From positions 1-64,000 of the forward strand of contig JACJYW010000007.1 in NCBI GenBank assembly GCA_020635955.1: a stretch of DNA of 64,000 nt. Direction: 5' to 3'. A model generated the notes under the pieces. The model worked only from the letters and a program-made list of their open reading frames with translations, did not search any database and was not told the DNA's origin. Below are positions 53,978 through 62,239 of this stretch, piece by piece. Numbering within the stretch: position 1 is the first letter of the stretch; every line of letters starts with the position of its first letter. The position numbers and the translations under genes were made by a program. This DNA is from Crocinitomicaceae bacterium (lineage in GTDB: Bacteria; Bacteroidota; Bacteroidia; Flavobacteriales_D; Crocinitomicaceae).

Positions 53978-55030
53978 ATGGCCACTAAAACAGCTGCGAA
54001 AAAACCTACAAAATCAACAAGAAAATCAAGTTCTTCTAAGTTTTCAAAAGAAACTTATATCAAATGGTATAAGGACATGTTGTTGATCAGAAGATTTGAA
54101 GAAAAGATCTCTCAATTGTACATTCAACAAAAATTTGGAGGTTTCCTTCATTTATATATTGGACAGGAAGCAATTGCTGTTGGTACTGTTTCTGGATGTC
54201 AAAAAGGAGATAAACATATTACTGCTTACCGAGATCACGGACACCCAATAGCCTTAGGAACTGACCCAAGAGTATTGGCCGCAGAACTTTATGGTAAGAT
54301 CACTGGATGTTCAAAAGGTAAAGGTGGTTCAATGCACTTTTTTGATGTTGAAAGAGGATTCATGGGTGGACACGGTATTGTTGGTGCTCAAATTCCAATG
54401 GGTGCCGGTATTGCGTTTGCAGAAAAATATAATGGAACTAAGAATGTTTGCTTCTGTTCATTTGGTGATGGGGCAGCAAGACAAGGTGCATTACATGAAA
54501 CATTCAACATGGCCATGTTATGGAAATTACCGGTTATTTTCATTATTGAGAATAACAATTATGCCATGGGAACTTCAGTAGAAAGAACAACCAATGTTTT
54601 GGATATGTCTAAAATTGGTCTTTCTTATGAAATGCCATCTTTTATCGTAGACGGAATGCGTCCTGAAGCTGTTCATGAAGCTATAGAAGAAGCAGCTGAC
54701 AGAGCGAGAAGAGGTGATGGACCAACATTATTAGACATAAGAACATACCGTTATAAAGGACATTCTATGTCAGATCCTCAGAAATACAGAACGAAAGAAG
54801 AGGTTGCTGATTGGCAGGAAAAAGATCCTATTGAGCACGTTTTAAGCGTGATCAAAGAAAATAAATGGATGACACAAAAACAGATTGATGAAGTGGAAGA
54901 AAGGGTGAAAAACGAAGTAGCTGAGTCTATTAAATTTGCTGAAGAATCGCCTCTTCCAGATGCAGAGGAGATCTATAAAGATGTTTACATGCAGCAAGAT
55001 TATCCATATATCAAAGAATTTTTAGCATAA
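53978..55030 (+). CDS. pdhA: Pyruvate dehydrogenase E1 component, alpha subunit
   Basis: This 350-residue thiamine-diphosphate subunit decarboxylates pyruvate. It has an Ala/Lys/Ser-rich start, MLLIRRFEEKISQLYIQQKFGGFLHLYIGQEA, the GSMHFFD and GHGIVGAQIPMGAGIAFA blocks, the ThDP motif GDGAARQGALHETFNMAMLWKLPVIFIIENN (split here for reading as GDGAAR...NN), and YRYKGHSMSDPQKYR. The beta subunit is not in the window. Twenty-four bases separate it from pdhC. Confidence 0.95.
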   Translation: MATKTAAKKPTKSTRKSSSSKFSKETYIKWYKDMLLIRRFEEKISQLYIQQKFGGFLHLYIGQEAIAVGTVSGCQKGDKHITAYRDHGHPIALGTDPRVLAAELYGKITGCSKGKGGSMHFFDVERGFMGGHGIVGAQIPMGAGIAFAEKYNGTKNVCFCSFGDGAARQGALHETFNMAMLWKLPVIFIIENNNYAMGTSVERTTNVLDMSKIGLSYEMPSFIVDGMRPEAVHEAIEEAADRARRGDGPTLLDIRTYRYKGHSMSDPQKYRTKEEVADWQEKDPIEHVLSVIKENKWMTQKQIDEVEERVKNEVAESIKFAEESPLPDAEEIYKDVYMQQDYPYIKEFLA

Positions 55031-55054
55031 CACTTACCAAAAAGAAATTAAAAA

Positions 55055-56332
55055 ATGGCTGAAATAGTTAGAATGCCAAAGTTGTCTGATACAATGACCG
55101 AAGGGGTTGTTGCTGAATGGCACAAAAAAGTTGGAGATAAAGTATCAGAAGGTGACTTACTTGCAGATATCGAAACAGATAAAGCGACCATGGAATTTGA
55201 ATCATTCTATGATGGAGTTTTATTGCATATCGGTGTTGCGAAAGGAGCAACGGCACCAGTAAATGATATTTTGGCTATTATCGGTAAAGAAGGAGAAGAT
55301 GTACAGGCATTGTTAAAAGATGCTGGAAGTGCCGCTCCTGTTGAAGAGGTTAAAAAAGAACCTAAGAAGGCAGAGCCAGTAGTTGAGGCTACGCCGGTTG
55401 TAATGCCAGATCCAACTCCGGTTAAAACAGAACCTGCTGTAGCAGCTGTTGCAACTTCAAATGGATCAACTTCAGGTGAACGTGTATTTGCTTCTCCTTT
55501 GGCTAAGAAAATGGCGGCTGAAAAAGGAATTAACCTTTCAACAGTTACAGGAAGCGGAGAGAATCATAGAATTGTTAAAAGAGATATTGAGAATTATCAA
55601 CCTGCAGCTAACGGTGGCTCACAAATCATTTATGCAGCAGCTACCGGAACGGAATCATTTACTGATGTTCCGAATTCTCAAATGAGAAAAGCTATTGCTA
55701 AAGCACTTTCTGCATCTAAATTCTCAGCCCCTCACTTCTACTTAAAAATGGAAGTGGATATGGATAACGCTATTGCAGCAAGAGAAGCTATCAATCAGCA
55801 AGAAGGAGTAAAAATCTCTTTCAATGATATGGTGATCAAAGCTGTTGCTATGGCTTTGAGAAGACATCCTAAAGTAAATGCAGATTGGATGGGAGATTTC
55901 ATTCGTTACAACAATCATATTCACGTAGGTGTAGCAGTTGCTGTAGAAGATGGATTAGTTGTTCCGGTTGTTAAATACACAGATGCTAAAGGGATTGCTC
56001 AAATTGGCGCAGAGATCAAAGATCTAGCAAGTAGAGCAAGAGATAAAAAGATCCTTCCTGAAGAAATGCAAGGAGGAACTTTTGCAGTATCTAACCTTGG
56101 AATGTATGGAATTGAAGATTTCACATCTATCATTAATCCACCGAATGGATGCATACTTTCAGTTGGACAGATCAAACAAACTCCTGTAGTTAAGAACGGA
56201 CAAATTGTTCCTGGAAACGTTATGAAACTGAGCTTGTCATGTGATCACAGAGTAGTTGATGGAGCAGTTGGTTCTGATTTCCTTAGAACTTTGAAAGAAT
56301 TATTGGAAAATCCTGTAAAAATGTTGGTTTAA
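55055..56332 (+). CDS. pdhC: Dihydrolipoamide acetyltransferase, E2 of pyruvate dehydrogenase
   Basis: This 425-residue E2 has one lipoyl domain (1-78, lipoyl Lys in ETDKATMEFE) and a Pro/Ala/Glu-rich linker. A peripheral subunit-binding domain covers about 145-185 (VFASPLAKKMAAEKGINLS). The catalytic domain follows (about 210-425) with SCDHRVVDGAVGSDFL (HxxxDG). It forms the core of the complex with PdhA. A strong terminator follows. Confidence 0.95.
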   Translation: MAEIVRMPKLSDTMTEGVVAEWHKKVGDKVSEGDLLADIETDKATMEFESFYDGVLLHIGVAKGATAPVNDILAIIGKEGEDVQALLKDAGSAAPVEEVKKEPKKAEPVVEATPVVMPDPTPVKTEPAVAAVATSNGSTSGERVFASPLAKKMAAEKGINLSTVTGSGENHRIVKRDIENYQPAANGGSQIIYAAATGTESFTDVPNSQMRKAIAKALSASKFSAPHFYLKMEVDMDNAIAAREAINQQEGVKISFNDMVIKAVAMALRRHPKVNADWMGDFIRYNNHIHVGVAVAVEDGLVVPVVKYTDAKGIAQIGAEIKDLASRARDKKILPEEMQGGTFAVSNLGMYGIEDFTSIINPPNGCILSVGQIKQTPVVKNGQIVPGNVMKLSLSCDHRVVDGAVGSDFLRTLKELLENPVKMLV

Positions 56333-56355
56333 TTAAACCGATTTAGAATATTTCG

Positions 56356-56388
56356 CCCTGACTTTGATCTAAGGTCAGGGTTTTTTTT
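56356..56388 (+). terminator. Terminator of the pdhA-pdhC operon
   Basis: Stem CCCTGAC / GTCAGGG with an eleven-base loop and eight T. Confidence 0.88.
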
Positions 56389-56489
56389 ATCTTGTCGAAA
56401 AGACCCACACATCTCTGAATATTTTTAAAGCCATATCAACCATTGGACTGAAAGAGGATGGAAATTCCACAGCCATCCGAAAAGCGAAA

Positions 56490-57776
56490 ATGACCAATCG
56501 GATGATTGTTATCGGTTTTCTAATGGCCGCTTCTTATATTCCGGTATTCCTGGCTCAAGAAGCCTATACAATGCTCATACAGGTAGGCACTCTTTTAACG
56601 TTGATTGCAACAGCATTCATACTTGCCTGGAAAGGCAGACATCAGCAAGCAGGTGTATTCTTGTGTTTATTATTGATCATACATTTGGTGACTGTTTCAT
56701 TTGTAATTCAAGGAGGAACAGGTAGATTCTATTTGATCCCGGTTTCAATTATGGGATTTATTCTCGTTCGAGATGCCAGAATTGGATCAGTCATTTTTGC
56801 TTTATCATTCATAGGATTCTTTGTTGCCGAATTTGCGCCTAAGTATGTGGAGCCAATGATCATTCGAACAGAAGACTCCAGCAGGAACACGTTCATATTC
56901 AATATGATCATGATCTTTTTGGGAACCCTGTATTTCATCTATCAATTTATTATCACGAATAGGAATTACGAAAAGGAGATCCTAAAACAGAAAGACTTAA
57001 TTGAAGATCAACACAAAGAACTTGAAGCAACGCATAATGATATAAGAGATTCGATCATTTATGCAAAAAGAATACAAGGTGCCATATTGCCGCCCACAAC
57101 CATGCTAAAAAAACATTTACCAGAACATTTCATTCTTTATAAGCCAAAGGATATAGTTGCAGGAGATTTCTACTGGATGGAACCTACAGATGACAAATTG
57201 TTTTTTGCTGCTGCAGATTGTACAGGTCATGGTGTTCCTGGTGCAATGGTAAGTGTGATATGCAACAATGCTTTAAACAGATCAGTAAGAGAATATAATA
57301 TAACTGACCCTGCTTCTATTTTGGACAACACCCGAACTATCATTGCACGCGAATTTGAAAAATCGGAAGATGAAATGCGAGATGGAATGGACATTGCACT
57401 TTGTTCATTAAATGGCCTTAAATTAGAGTATGCCGGAGCTCAAAACCCTTTAATTATTATAAGAAACGGTGAGATGATCCAGATAAAAGCGGATAAACAG
57501 CCGGTTGGTAATTATTTCGTAGAGACCCCATTTACAACCCACCATATAGATCTTCAGAAAGGTGATATGATCTATCTTTTCTCTGATGGCTATGCCGATC
57601 AATTTGGAGGTGATAATGGCAAAAAATTCAAGATGAAACGCTTTTTAGATACTCTACTTGAAATCGCTACAAAATCAGTAGAAGACCAGCGTTCCATCCT
57701 GAACGATAATTTTGAAAAATGGCGCGGCGATTACGAACAGATTGATGATGTGTGTGTTTTAGGTGTTAGGATCTAA
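56490..57776 (+). CDS. Membrane SpoIIE/PP2C-type serine phosphatase
   Basis: This 428-residue protein has about six membrane segments (residues 5-155), a short coiled coil (160-190, EKEILKQKDLIEDQHKELEATHNDI) and a SpoIIE phosphatase domain (about 195-428): YAKRIQGAILPP, YKPKDIVAGDFYWME, AAADCTGHGVPGAMVSVI, MDIALCSL and LFSDGYADQFGG. Upstream the same frame stays open and reads like a normal N terminus (IFKAISTIGLKEDG), but no ATG, GTG or TTG is found, so the real start may be a rare codon near 56415-56421. Its last 13 codons have been copied several times into the DNA downstream. Confidence 0.85.
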   Translation: MTNRMIVIGFLMAASYIPVFLAQEAYTMLIQVGTLLTLIATAFILAWKGRHQQAGVFLCLLLIIHLVTVSFVIQGGTGRFYLIPVSIMGFILVRDARIGSVIFALSFIGFFVAEFAPKYVEPMIIRTEDSSRNTFIFNMIMIFLGTLYFIYQFIITNRNYEKEILKQKDLIEDQHKELEATHNDIRDSIIYAKRIQGAILPPTTMLKKHLPEHFILYKPKDIVAGDFYWMEPTDDKLFFAAADCTGHGVPGAMVSVICNNALNRSVREYNITDPASILDNTRTIIAREFEKSEDEMRDGMDIALCSLNGLKLEYAGAQNPLIIIRNGEMIQIKADKQPVGNYFVETPFTTHHIDLQKGDMIYLFSDGYADQFGGDNGKKFKMKRFLDTLLEIATKSVEDQRSILNDNFEKWRGDYEQIDDVCVLGVRI

Positions 57777-58156
57777 AAAATCTGTGAGTAGTTTATCCTG
57801 AGCCCGTCGAAGGAAACAGATTGATGACGTGTGCGTCATAGGAGTGAGGGTGTAGCCCGTCTCCGTCATGACACCATCCGCCTTAGGCGGATTTGTGTTT
57901 TAGGTGTTAGGATTTAAATAAATCTGTGAGTAGTTTATCCTGAGCCCGTCGAAGGAAACAGATTGATGATGTTTGTGTTTTAGGTGTTAGGATTTAAATA
58001 AATCTGTGAGTAGTTTATCCTGAGCCCGTCGAAGGAAACAGATTGATGACGTGTGTGTTATTGGAGTAAGGATTTAAATAAATCTGTGAGCAGTTTATCT
58101 TGAGCCCGACGAAGGAAACAGATGATGATGTTTGTGTGTTAGGTGTTAGGATCTAA
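57743..58156 (+). repeat. Tandem array of duplicated SpoIIE gene ends plus a GAGCCCGTCGAAGG repeat
   Basis: The end of the phosphatase gene (encoding QIDDVCVLGVRI-stop) is followed by four copies of a block starting TCTGTGAGTAGTTTATCC, at 57781, 57923, 58003 and 58083. Two of the steps are exactly 80 bases. Each block contains TGAGCCCGTCGAAGGAAACA and then another version of the gene end. The first block has a 62-base insertion with a TCCGCC-TTA-GGCGGA palindrome. Copies differ as alternative endings CVLGVRI and CVIGVRV/I, as if taken from paralogues. It fills the 380-base gap; no gene is seen inside. Confidence 0.9.
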
Positions 58157-58157
58157 T

Positions 58158-58823
58158 CTACAACCTTCTAATCTCTGTTCTTCTATTTTTAGCTTTTCCT
58201 TCAGTTGTCGAATTATCCGCAACCGGTTCTTTTTCTCCATATCCCTTTGCCACCAACTGATCACTTGACACCCCTCTCTTTATTAGATAATCTCTTACAG
58301 CCTTAGCTCGATTATTTGACAAAGTAAGGTTAGCATCATCAGCCCCATCACTATCGGTATGACCGGCTATTTCAAATTTTACTCCTTGTTCAGAGATCAA
58401 GTATTCAGCCAGGCGATCCAACATATGAAAAGAATCAGGTTTGATCACTGAAGAATTAGTATCAAAATGCAGATCATCAAGCGTAAAGACAGATCTTTCT
58501 TCATAAAGAATCTGAATAGATACATTGTTGTAAACTCTGTTCCCTTCTAATTCGGGAATCTCAACAGCCGCTTCTTTAAGCAATTCACCATTCCTAGAAA
58601 GTTTGACAATGTATTTACCGGGTATCATTTCCACATTAAAACTTCCCGTACTTCCAGTGACACCTTTCTTTTTAAACGTACCATTGGTGTTCAATAATTC
58701 AACTGAAATCTCTTCCAATGGTCCATCATCAAAATTAGTGACTGAGACAATAGCATTGAATGGATCTTGAGAAAAGGCACCAATTGATAGTAGAAATCCA
58801 AATAATATGGTCATTTTTTTCAT
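58158..58823 (-). CDS. OmpA-family protein with carboxypeptidase-regulatory-like domain
   Basis: This 221-residue exported protein (signal peptide FGFLLSIGAFSQ) has an N-terminal beta domain (about 22-95, ISVELLNTNGTFKKKGVTGSTGSFNVEMIPGKYIV). The OmpA C-terminal domain (about 110-221) follows with LHFDTNSSVIKPDS, IAGHTDSDGADDANLTLSNNRAKAV and NRRTEIRRL. It probably anchors to peptidoglycan. Its leader contains a palindrome TTTAGGT-tacatt-ACCTAAA at 58833-58852. It converges on the repeat array. Confidence 0.88.
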   Translation of the reverse strand: MKKMTILFGFLLSIGAFSQDPFNAIVSVTNFDDGPLEEISVELLNTNGTFKKKGVTGSTGSFNVEMIPGKYIVKLSRNGELLKEAAVEIPELEGNRVYNNVSIQILYEERSVFTLDDLHFDTNSSVIKPDSFHMLDRLAEYLISEQGVKFEIAGHTDSDGADDANLTLSNNRAKAVRDYLIKRGVSSDQLVAKGYGEKEPVADNSTTEGKAKNRRTEIRRL

Positions 58824-58882
58824 GCAGTTTGTTTTAGGTTACATTACCTAAATGTCCCAATTGAAAAAAAGTAACCAAAAAC

Positions 58883-58909
58883 AAAAAAGCCCCTGTTAAA
58901 AACAGGGGC
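58883..58909 (-). terminator. Terminator of the leftward small-gene cluster
   Basis: Stem GCCCCTGTT / AACAGGGGC with a three-base loop. On the minus strand it is followed by a T tract (58883-58888). It ends the transcript from 59789-58916. Confidence 0.85.
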
Positions 58910-58915
58910 GCCACA

Positions 58916-59077
58916 TTAATTCAAATGTTCTTTGATCCAGAGATCCAATTCTTGTTTTTCTTCATTAGATAAGAATTTCAATGCCTTTTGATATTCTTTC
59001 CAAAACAGACCTGTGTCGAAACTTACTTTATCCAGTATTGTCTTGTAAAAATTCAAATAATCACCATATTTCTTCAT
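58916..59077 (-). CDS. Small conserved-looking protein, 53 residues
   Basis: This short gene encodes MKKYGDYLNFYKTILDKVSF and a further helical segment ending in LDLWIKEHLN. It is all-helical and charged, has an ATG, and sits directly before a strong terminator and 18 bases after the next upstream gene. That supports a real gene. I recall similar short proteins in other Bacteroidetes, but cannot name a family. Confidence 0.65.
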   Translation of the reverse strand: MKKYGDYLNFYKTILDKVSFDTGLFWKEYQKALKFLSNEEKQELDLWIKEHLN

Positions 59078-59094
59078 ATCTAATCAGGTTTATT

Positions 59095-59451
59095 CTATTC
59101 AGATTTTACTAATTTCTCTAAAACTTCATCAATTTGTTCTTTACTTAAACCATATTGGTACGGATGAGACATAGTTTGTTTCATCAATGTTGAAGGACTT
59201 CCCGGAATAGCATATTCATATTTTAATTTAGACGATAATCTGCTATTCTCGACTAACGCAATCAAACGCTTTGTTTGATCTGATTGATCAACTCGTGCAG
59301 ACAGTTGTTTAGCCGGAATATCATATTGAATCAATTCCATTACATTTTCATTCCCATTAAATTCTGAACGTTCTATTCGATTCGACCCATCTTGAGCACT
59401 TGAGGAAACTACCATTCCAACAAAGCTCAACGTCATTACTAATCGTTTCAT
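59095..59451 (-). CDS. Small exported protein of unknown function
   Basis: This 118-residue protein has a signal peptide (RLVMTLSFVGMVVSSSA) and a mostly helical, charged mature part (IPAKQLSARVDQSDQTKRLIALVENSRLSSKL, LSKEQIDEVLEKLVKSE). No family recognised. It lies between an Hsp20-like gene and a 53-residue gene, probably in one operon. Confidence 0.65.
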   Translation of the reverse strand: MKRLVMTLSFVGMVVSSSAQDGSNRIERSEFNGNENVMELIQYDIPAKQLSARVDQSDQTKRLIALVENSRLSSKLKYEYAIPGSPSTLMKQTMSHPYQYGLSKEQIDEVLEKLVKSE

Positions 59452-59477
59452 ATTGCTAGATTTTATTGGTTACACAA

Positions 59478-59789
59478 TTAAACATGAATTCGAATTTCTT
59501 TTCTGTATACCTCAGTACTGACTTCCCGGACATGCACTCCATCAGGTAAAAAATAGGATCTGGAAAACCCAAACGAACTGTACATTTTCCATGGTTTCAT
59601 TCGATCTGATTCCTCGATTAAAATTGGTTCGTCGACATCCACGAGTATTACTCCTTCATCAGGATCAATTTTAATCTGATCCTTCGAAACACCAGCAACT
59701 GGTATACTCAAAACCTCCTTAGAATTACGTTTTCGCCTTTGAAACTTTGGCAATAATTTATTGATTACTCTTCTTACTTTTTTCATCAT
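59478..59789 (-). CDS. Small heat-shock protein-like (Hsp20/alpha-crystallin fold)
   Basis: This 103-residue protein has a basic N terminus (MMKKVRRVINKLLPKFQRRKR) and a single alpha-crystallin-like beta domain: VLSIPVAGVSKDQIKIDPDEGVILVDVDE...FGFSRSYFLPDGV. It lacks the usual C-terminal IxI extension, ending EIRIHV. ATG at 59789 (or 59786); the upstream in-frame ATG at 59813 is unlikely. A divergent or shortened Hsp20 is the best guess. Confidence 0.65.
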   Translation of the reverse strand: MMKKVRRVINKLLPKFQRRKRNSKEVLSIPVAGVSKDQIKIDPDEGVILVDVDEPILIEESDRMKPWKMYSSFGFSRSYFLPDGVHVREVSTEVYRKEIRIHV

Positions 59790-59953
59790 AACAACAGTTT
59801 TGCAGTTAAACAATTCAAATTGCTACAACAGATCTTAATTGATCTTAAAATAAATTGAGCTTGGCTTTACAACCGTCTACAAAAATAAAATGAGGTCTAT
59901 TTTTTGTCAATAGTTTTGAGGTAAAATCAAGTTTAATTTTTACAATTTTTAAC

Positions 59954-59984
59954 AAAAAAAGCCCCCTGATTAAATCAGAGGGCT
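59954..59984 (-). terminator. Terminator of fabD
   Basis: Stem GCCC(C)CTGATT / ATCAG(A)GGGC with a short loop. On the minus strand it is followed by a T tract (59954-59960). Confidence 0.8.
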
Positions 59985-60004
59985 CAAGCTTATAGAATCT
60001 TTAT

Positions 60005-60895
60005 TTAAGCCGTTTCAAGTGCCGCACTTTCCGTTGGTATTTCGCGATCTACTTTTTTGAATAAACCTTGTAATACCTTACCTGGACCAACTTCGGTAAC
60101 TGAAGTTGCACCATCTGCCAACATTTGTTGCATAGTTTGTGTCCATCTTACCGGTGCTGTTAATTGAGCCACTAAGTTCTTTTTGATCTCATCTGGATTT
60201 GTTACAGCTGACGCGGTGACATTCTGATAAACTGGACAAATAGGTTGATTGAAAGTAGTAGCTTCAATTGCTGCTGCCAACTCGGCTCTGGCAGGTTCCA
60301 TTAATGGAGAATGAAATGCTCCACCAACCTGAAGAACCAGGGCTCTTTTTGCACCTGCCTCAGTCATTTTAGCACAAGCAGCTTCTACTGCAGGTACAGC
60401 CCCTGAAATCACCAATTGACCCGGACAGTTGTAATTCGCAGGTACCACAACTCCATCAATTATTCCACAGATCTCTTCAACAACATCATCTTCCAGTCCT
60501 AAGATTGCAGCCATAGTAGATGGCTCTGCTTCGCAGGCTTTTTGCATGGCCATTGCTCTTTTTGAAACAAGTGTTAAACCATCTTCAAAAGAAAGTGTTC
60601 CATTGGCCACTAGCGCAGAAAGCTCACCTAAAGAGTGACCCGCCACCATTTCAGGCTTAAAATCACTTCCTAAAACTTTCGCAAGAATCACTGAATGTAA
60701 AAAGATAGCAGGTTGAGTCACTTTGGTTTGTTTCAACTCTTCATCAGTTCCTGAAAACATAATATCTGTAATTCTGAAACCTAGAATATCATTCGCTTTT
60801 TCAAAAAGTTCTTTTGCTATATCTGAATTGTCATACAGGTCTTTTCCCATTCCTACAAACTGAGCTCCCTGACCTGGAAATACATATGCCTTCAT
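60005..60895 (-). CDS. fabD: Malonyl-CoA:ACP transacylase
   Basis: This 296-residue enzyme loads malonate on ACP for fatty acid synthesis. It has the start MKAYVFPGQGAQFVGMG, the nucleophile elbow GHSLGELSAL, the malonate-binding RAMAMQKAC, the catalytic His in VGGAFHSPLMEPA and VTEVGPGKVLQGL. Normal length; single gene between two terminators. Confidence 0.96.
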   Translation of the reverse strand: MKAYVFPGQGAQFVGMGKDLYDNSDIAKELFEKANDILGFRITDIMFSGTDEELKQTKVTQPAIFLHSVILAKVLGSDFKPEMVAGHSLGELSALVANGTLSFEDGLTLVSKRAMAMQKACEAEPSTMAAILGLEDDVVEEICGIIDGVVVPANYNCPGQLVISGAVPAVEAACAKMTEAGAKRALVLQVGGAFHSPLMEPARAELAAAIEATTFNQPICPVYQNVTASAVTNPDEIKKNLVAQLTAPVRWTQTMQQMLADGATSVTEVGPGKVLQGLFKKVDREIPTESAALETA

Positions 60896-60922
60896 ATTAT
60901 TATTGTCTTTTGGATTTGTGTC

Positions 60923-60930
60923 AAAAATAA
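60923..60930 (-). promoter_or_regulatory. -7 promoter element of fabD
   Basis: Minus-strand TATTTTTG, exact TAnnTTTG match, 27 bases before the fabD ATG and just after the upstream gene's terminator. Confidence 0.5.
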
Positions 60931-60935
60931 TGAAA

Positions 60936-60967
60936 AAACCCCTCTCTGAAATTAGAGAAGGGTTTTC
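60936..60967 (-). terminator. Terminator of the 61003 T9SS gene
   Basis: Stem AAAACCCCTCTCT / AGAGAAGGGTTTT with a six-base loop, followed on the minus strand by T residues. It ends the leftward transcript before fabD. Confidence 0.82.
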
Positions 60968-61002
60968 ATTTTAAGCCAAATAAGACGGATCTTACTTCAT
61001 TT

Positions 61003-62112
61003 CTATTCTACGATTAGCTTCTCAATTACTTTAGTATTACCATGTTCTACATGCACCATGTAAACTCCCTTCGACCATTTTCTTACATTAAATTCATGAT
61101 TGTATTTGCCTGAAAAATTACCAAGCTCCATCACAGCAACGATCTTTCCGTTCACATCAGTAACTCTTATAACCGTAGGTGCCTTATCTTCAAAATTTAA
61201 TTGCAACTGCGTTGATTCACTTGCCGGATTTGGAAAAAGTTTCAAAGACTGAACCTTTTTATCATTCTCGATTTTAGCTGTGTTCTTTTCTGCACTCATT
61301 GCAGGATCGCTAACAATTACAAGAGTGAAATTTTCACTTTGACCACCCTCATTCCATACCGCAACTTCCATTTTATGATTAGGTCCTTCAATTTTTTTAT
61401 GATAATCAGCATCTTCTGTATTCATTTCATGAAATTCCATTTTAATATCTTCCATTTCACCATCATGTTCGTCATCTATAACAATCACCTTTTGCATCAC
61501 AACAGGACCATTTTCTCCTTCCTTTCCATCTAAAGCAGATGCAATAATGCTGTCAATATTGATTTGTTCAAGAATTCCTTCCACATCTATTTCAATACTA
61601 ATATCCTCATCACCATTTTTACTTGATTTCACTACTTTTTTTTCGATTCTGATCTCTTGAGATTCTCCGTCCATCTCCTTTTCTATCTGCAGACCATTCT
61701 CATCTGTTATGATCATCTTCTTTTCTATTATCCTCTCACCATTATCTCCCTTCACTTCATGATCCTCATTCATCTCTATGAAGATCATTTTCTCACCATG
61801 GCCCATCTTTATCTCTTCACCATCTGAATGCATTTCAATATGAGGAATATGCATGTCCAGGAGATTAATAATATTAATATTCTCATCTTTTTCAAATCCA
61901 AGATCTGCCAAATATGCCTCTGGCGAGTAATCAGATTTGACGTCAACAATGGTGTCAAAGGTGGTAACTTCCCCATCCACCATTCTGATCACTTCAATCT
62001 TTTTGAATTCTGGTCCATCAGGCTCATTTTCTGATGTAAAAGAATAAACTGCTGCCGAAATTCCTACTATGGCAGCTGCTCCTACTAATTTTAAGCTCAT
62101 ATTTTTCATCAC
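61003..62112 (-). CDS. His/Met/acidic-rich secreted protein with T9SS sorting domain
   Basis: This 369-residue exported protein (signal VGAAAIVGISAAVYSF) has a very acidic mature part full of Glu/Asp, Met and His (DMHIPHIEMHSDGEEIKMGH, EFHEMNTEDADYHKK). A C-terminal T9SS type A domain (LKLFPNPASESTQLQL ... WSKGVYMVHVEHG) ends it. I recognise no enzyme. It is divergent from a two-component system, and four tandem repeats lie in between, so it is probably the system's target. Metal binding is possible from composition only. Confidence 0.75.
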   Translation of the reverse strand: MMKNMSLKLVGAAAIVGISAAVYSFTSENEPDGPEFKKIEVIRMVDGEVTTFDTIVDVKSDYSPEAYLADLGFEKDENINIINLLDMHIPHIEMHSDGEEIKMGHGEKMIFIEMNEDHEVKGDNGERIIEKKMIITDENGLQIEKEMDGESQEIRIEKKVVKSSKNGDEDISIEIDVEGILEQINIDSIIASALDGKEGENGPVVMQKVIVIDDEHDGEMEDIKMEFHEMNTEDADYHKKIEGPNHKMEVAVWNEGGQSENFTLVIVSDPAMSAEKNTAKIENDKKVQSLKLFPNPASESTQLQLNFEDKAPTVIRVTDVNGKIVAVMELGNFSGKYNHEFNVRKWSKGVYMVHVEHGNTKVIEKLIVE

Positions 62113-62131
62113 TACAATTTTTTGTTTTGCC

Positions 62132-62139
62132 CAAAGTTA
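62132..62139 (-). promoter_or_regulatory. -7 promoter element of the 61003 gene
   Basis: Minus-strand TAACTTTG, exact consensus, 19 bases before the ATG. The nearest of the four repeats (from 62160) begins where the -33 element should be, a typical activator position. Confidence 0.6.
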
Positions 62140-62159
62140 GAGTGATACTTCTCCGGATT

Positions 62160-62201
62160 AGGTTAAAGACAGGCAAAAGACAGGTTAAAAAAGGTTAAAG
62201 T
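62160..62201. promoter_or_regulatory. Four tandem 10-11 bp repeats, probable response-regulator site
   Basis: AGGTTAAAGAC, AGGCAAAAGAC, AGGTTAAAAA and AGGTTAAAGT lie head to tail with 11, 11 and 10 base spacing, close to one helical turn. They occupy the space between the divergent T9SS gene and the histidine kinase gene. OmpR-type regulators bind such direct repeats. A partial -7 element (TATCTTTA, 62210-62217) for the kinase gene follows. Confidence 0.7.
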
Positions 62202-62239
62202 TTTGGCGCTATCTTTAGGATACACCTACTTTTGAAAGT

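Noticed and set aside
57781..58156. CRISPR array
   Set aside because: The repeats are contiguous 80-bp blocks made of a gene end and a dispersed repeat, not short repeats with unique spacers, and there are no cas genes.
62160..62201. Simple AT-rich low-complexity sequence
   Set aside because: The units keep a common AGG start and near helical-turn spacing, which fits a regulator site better than chance low complexity.
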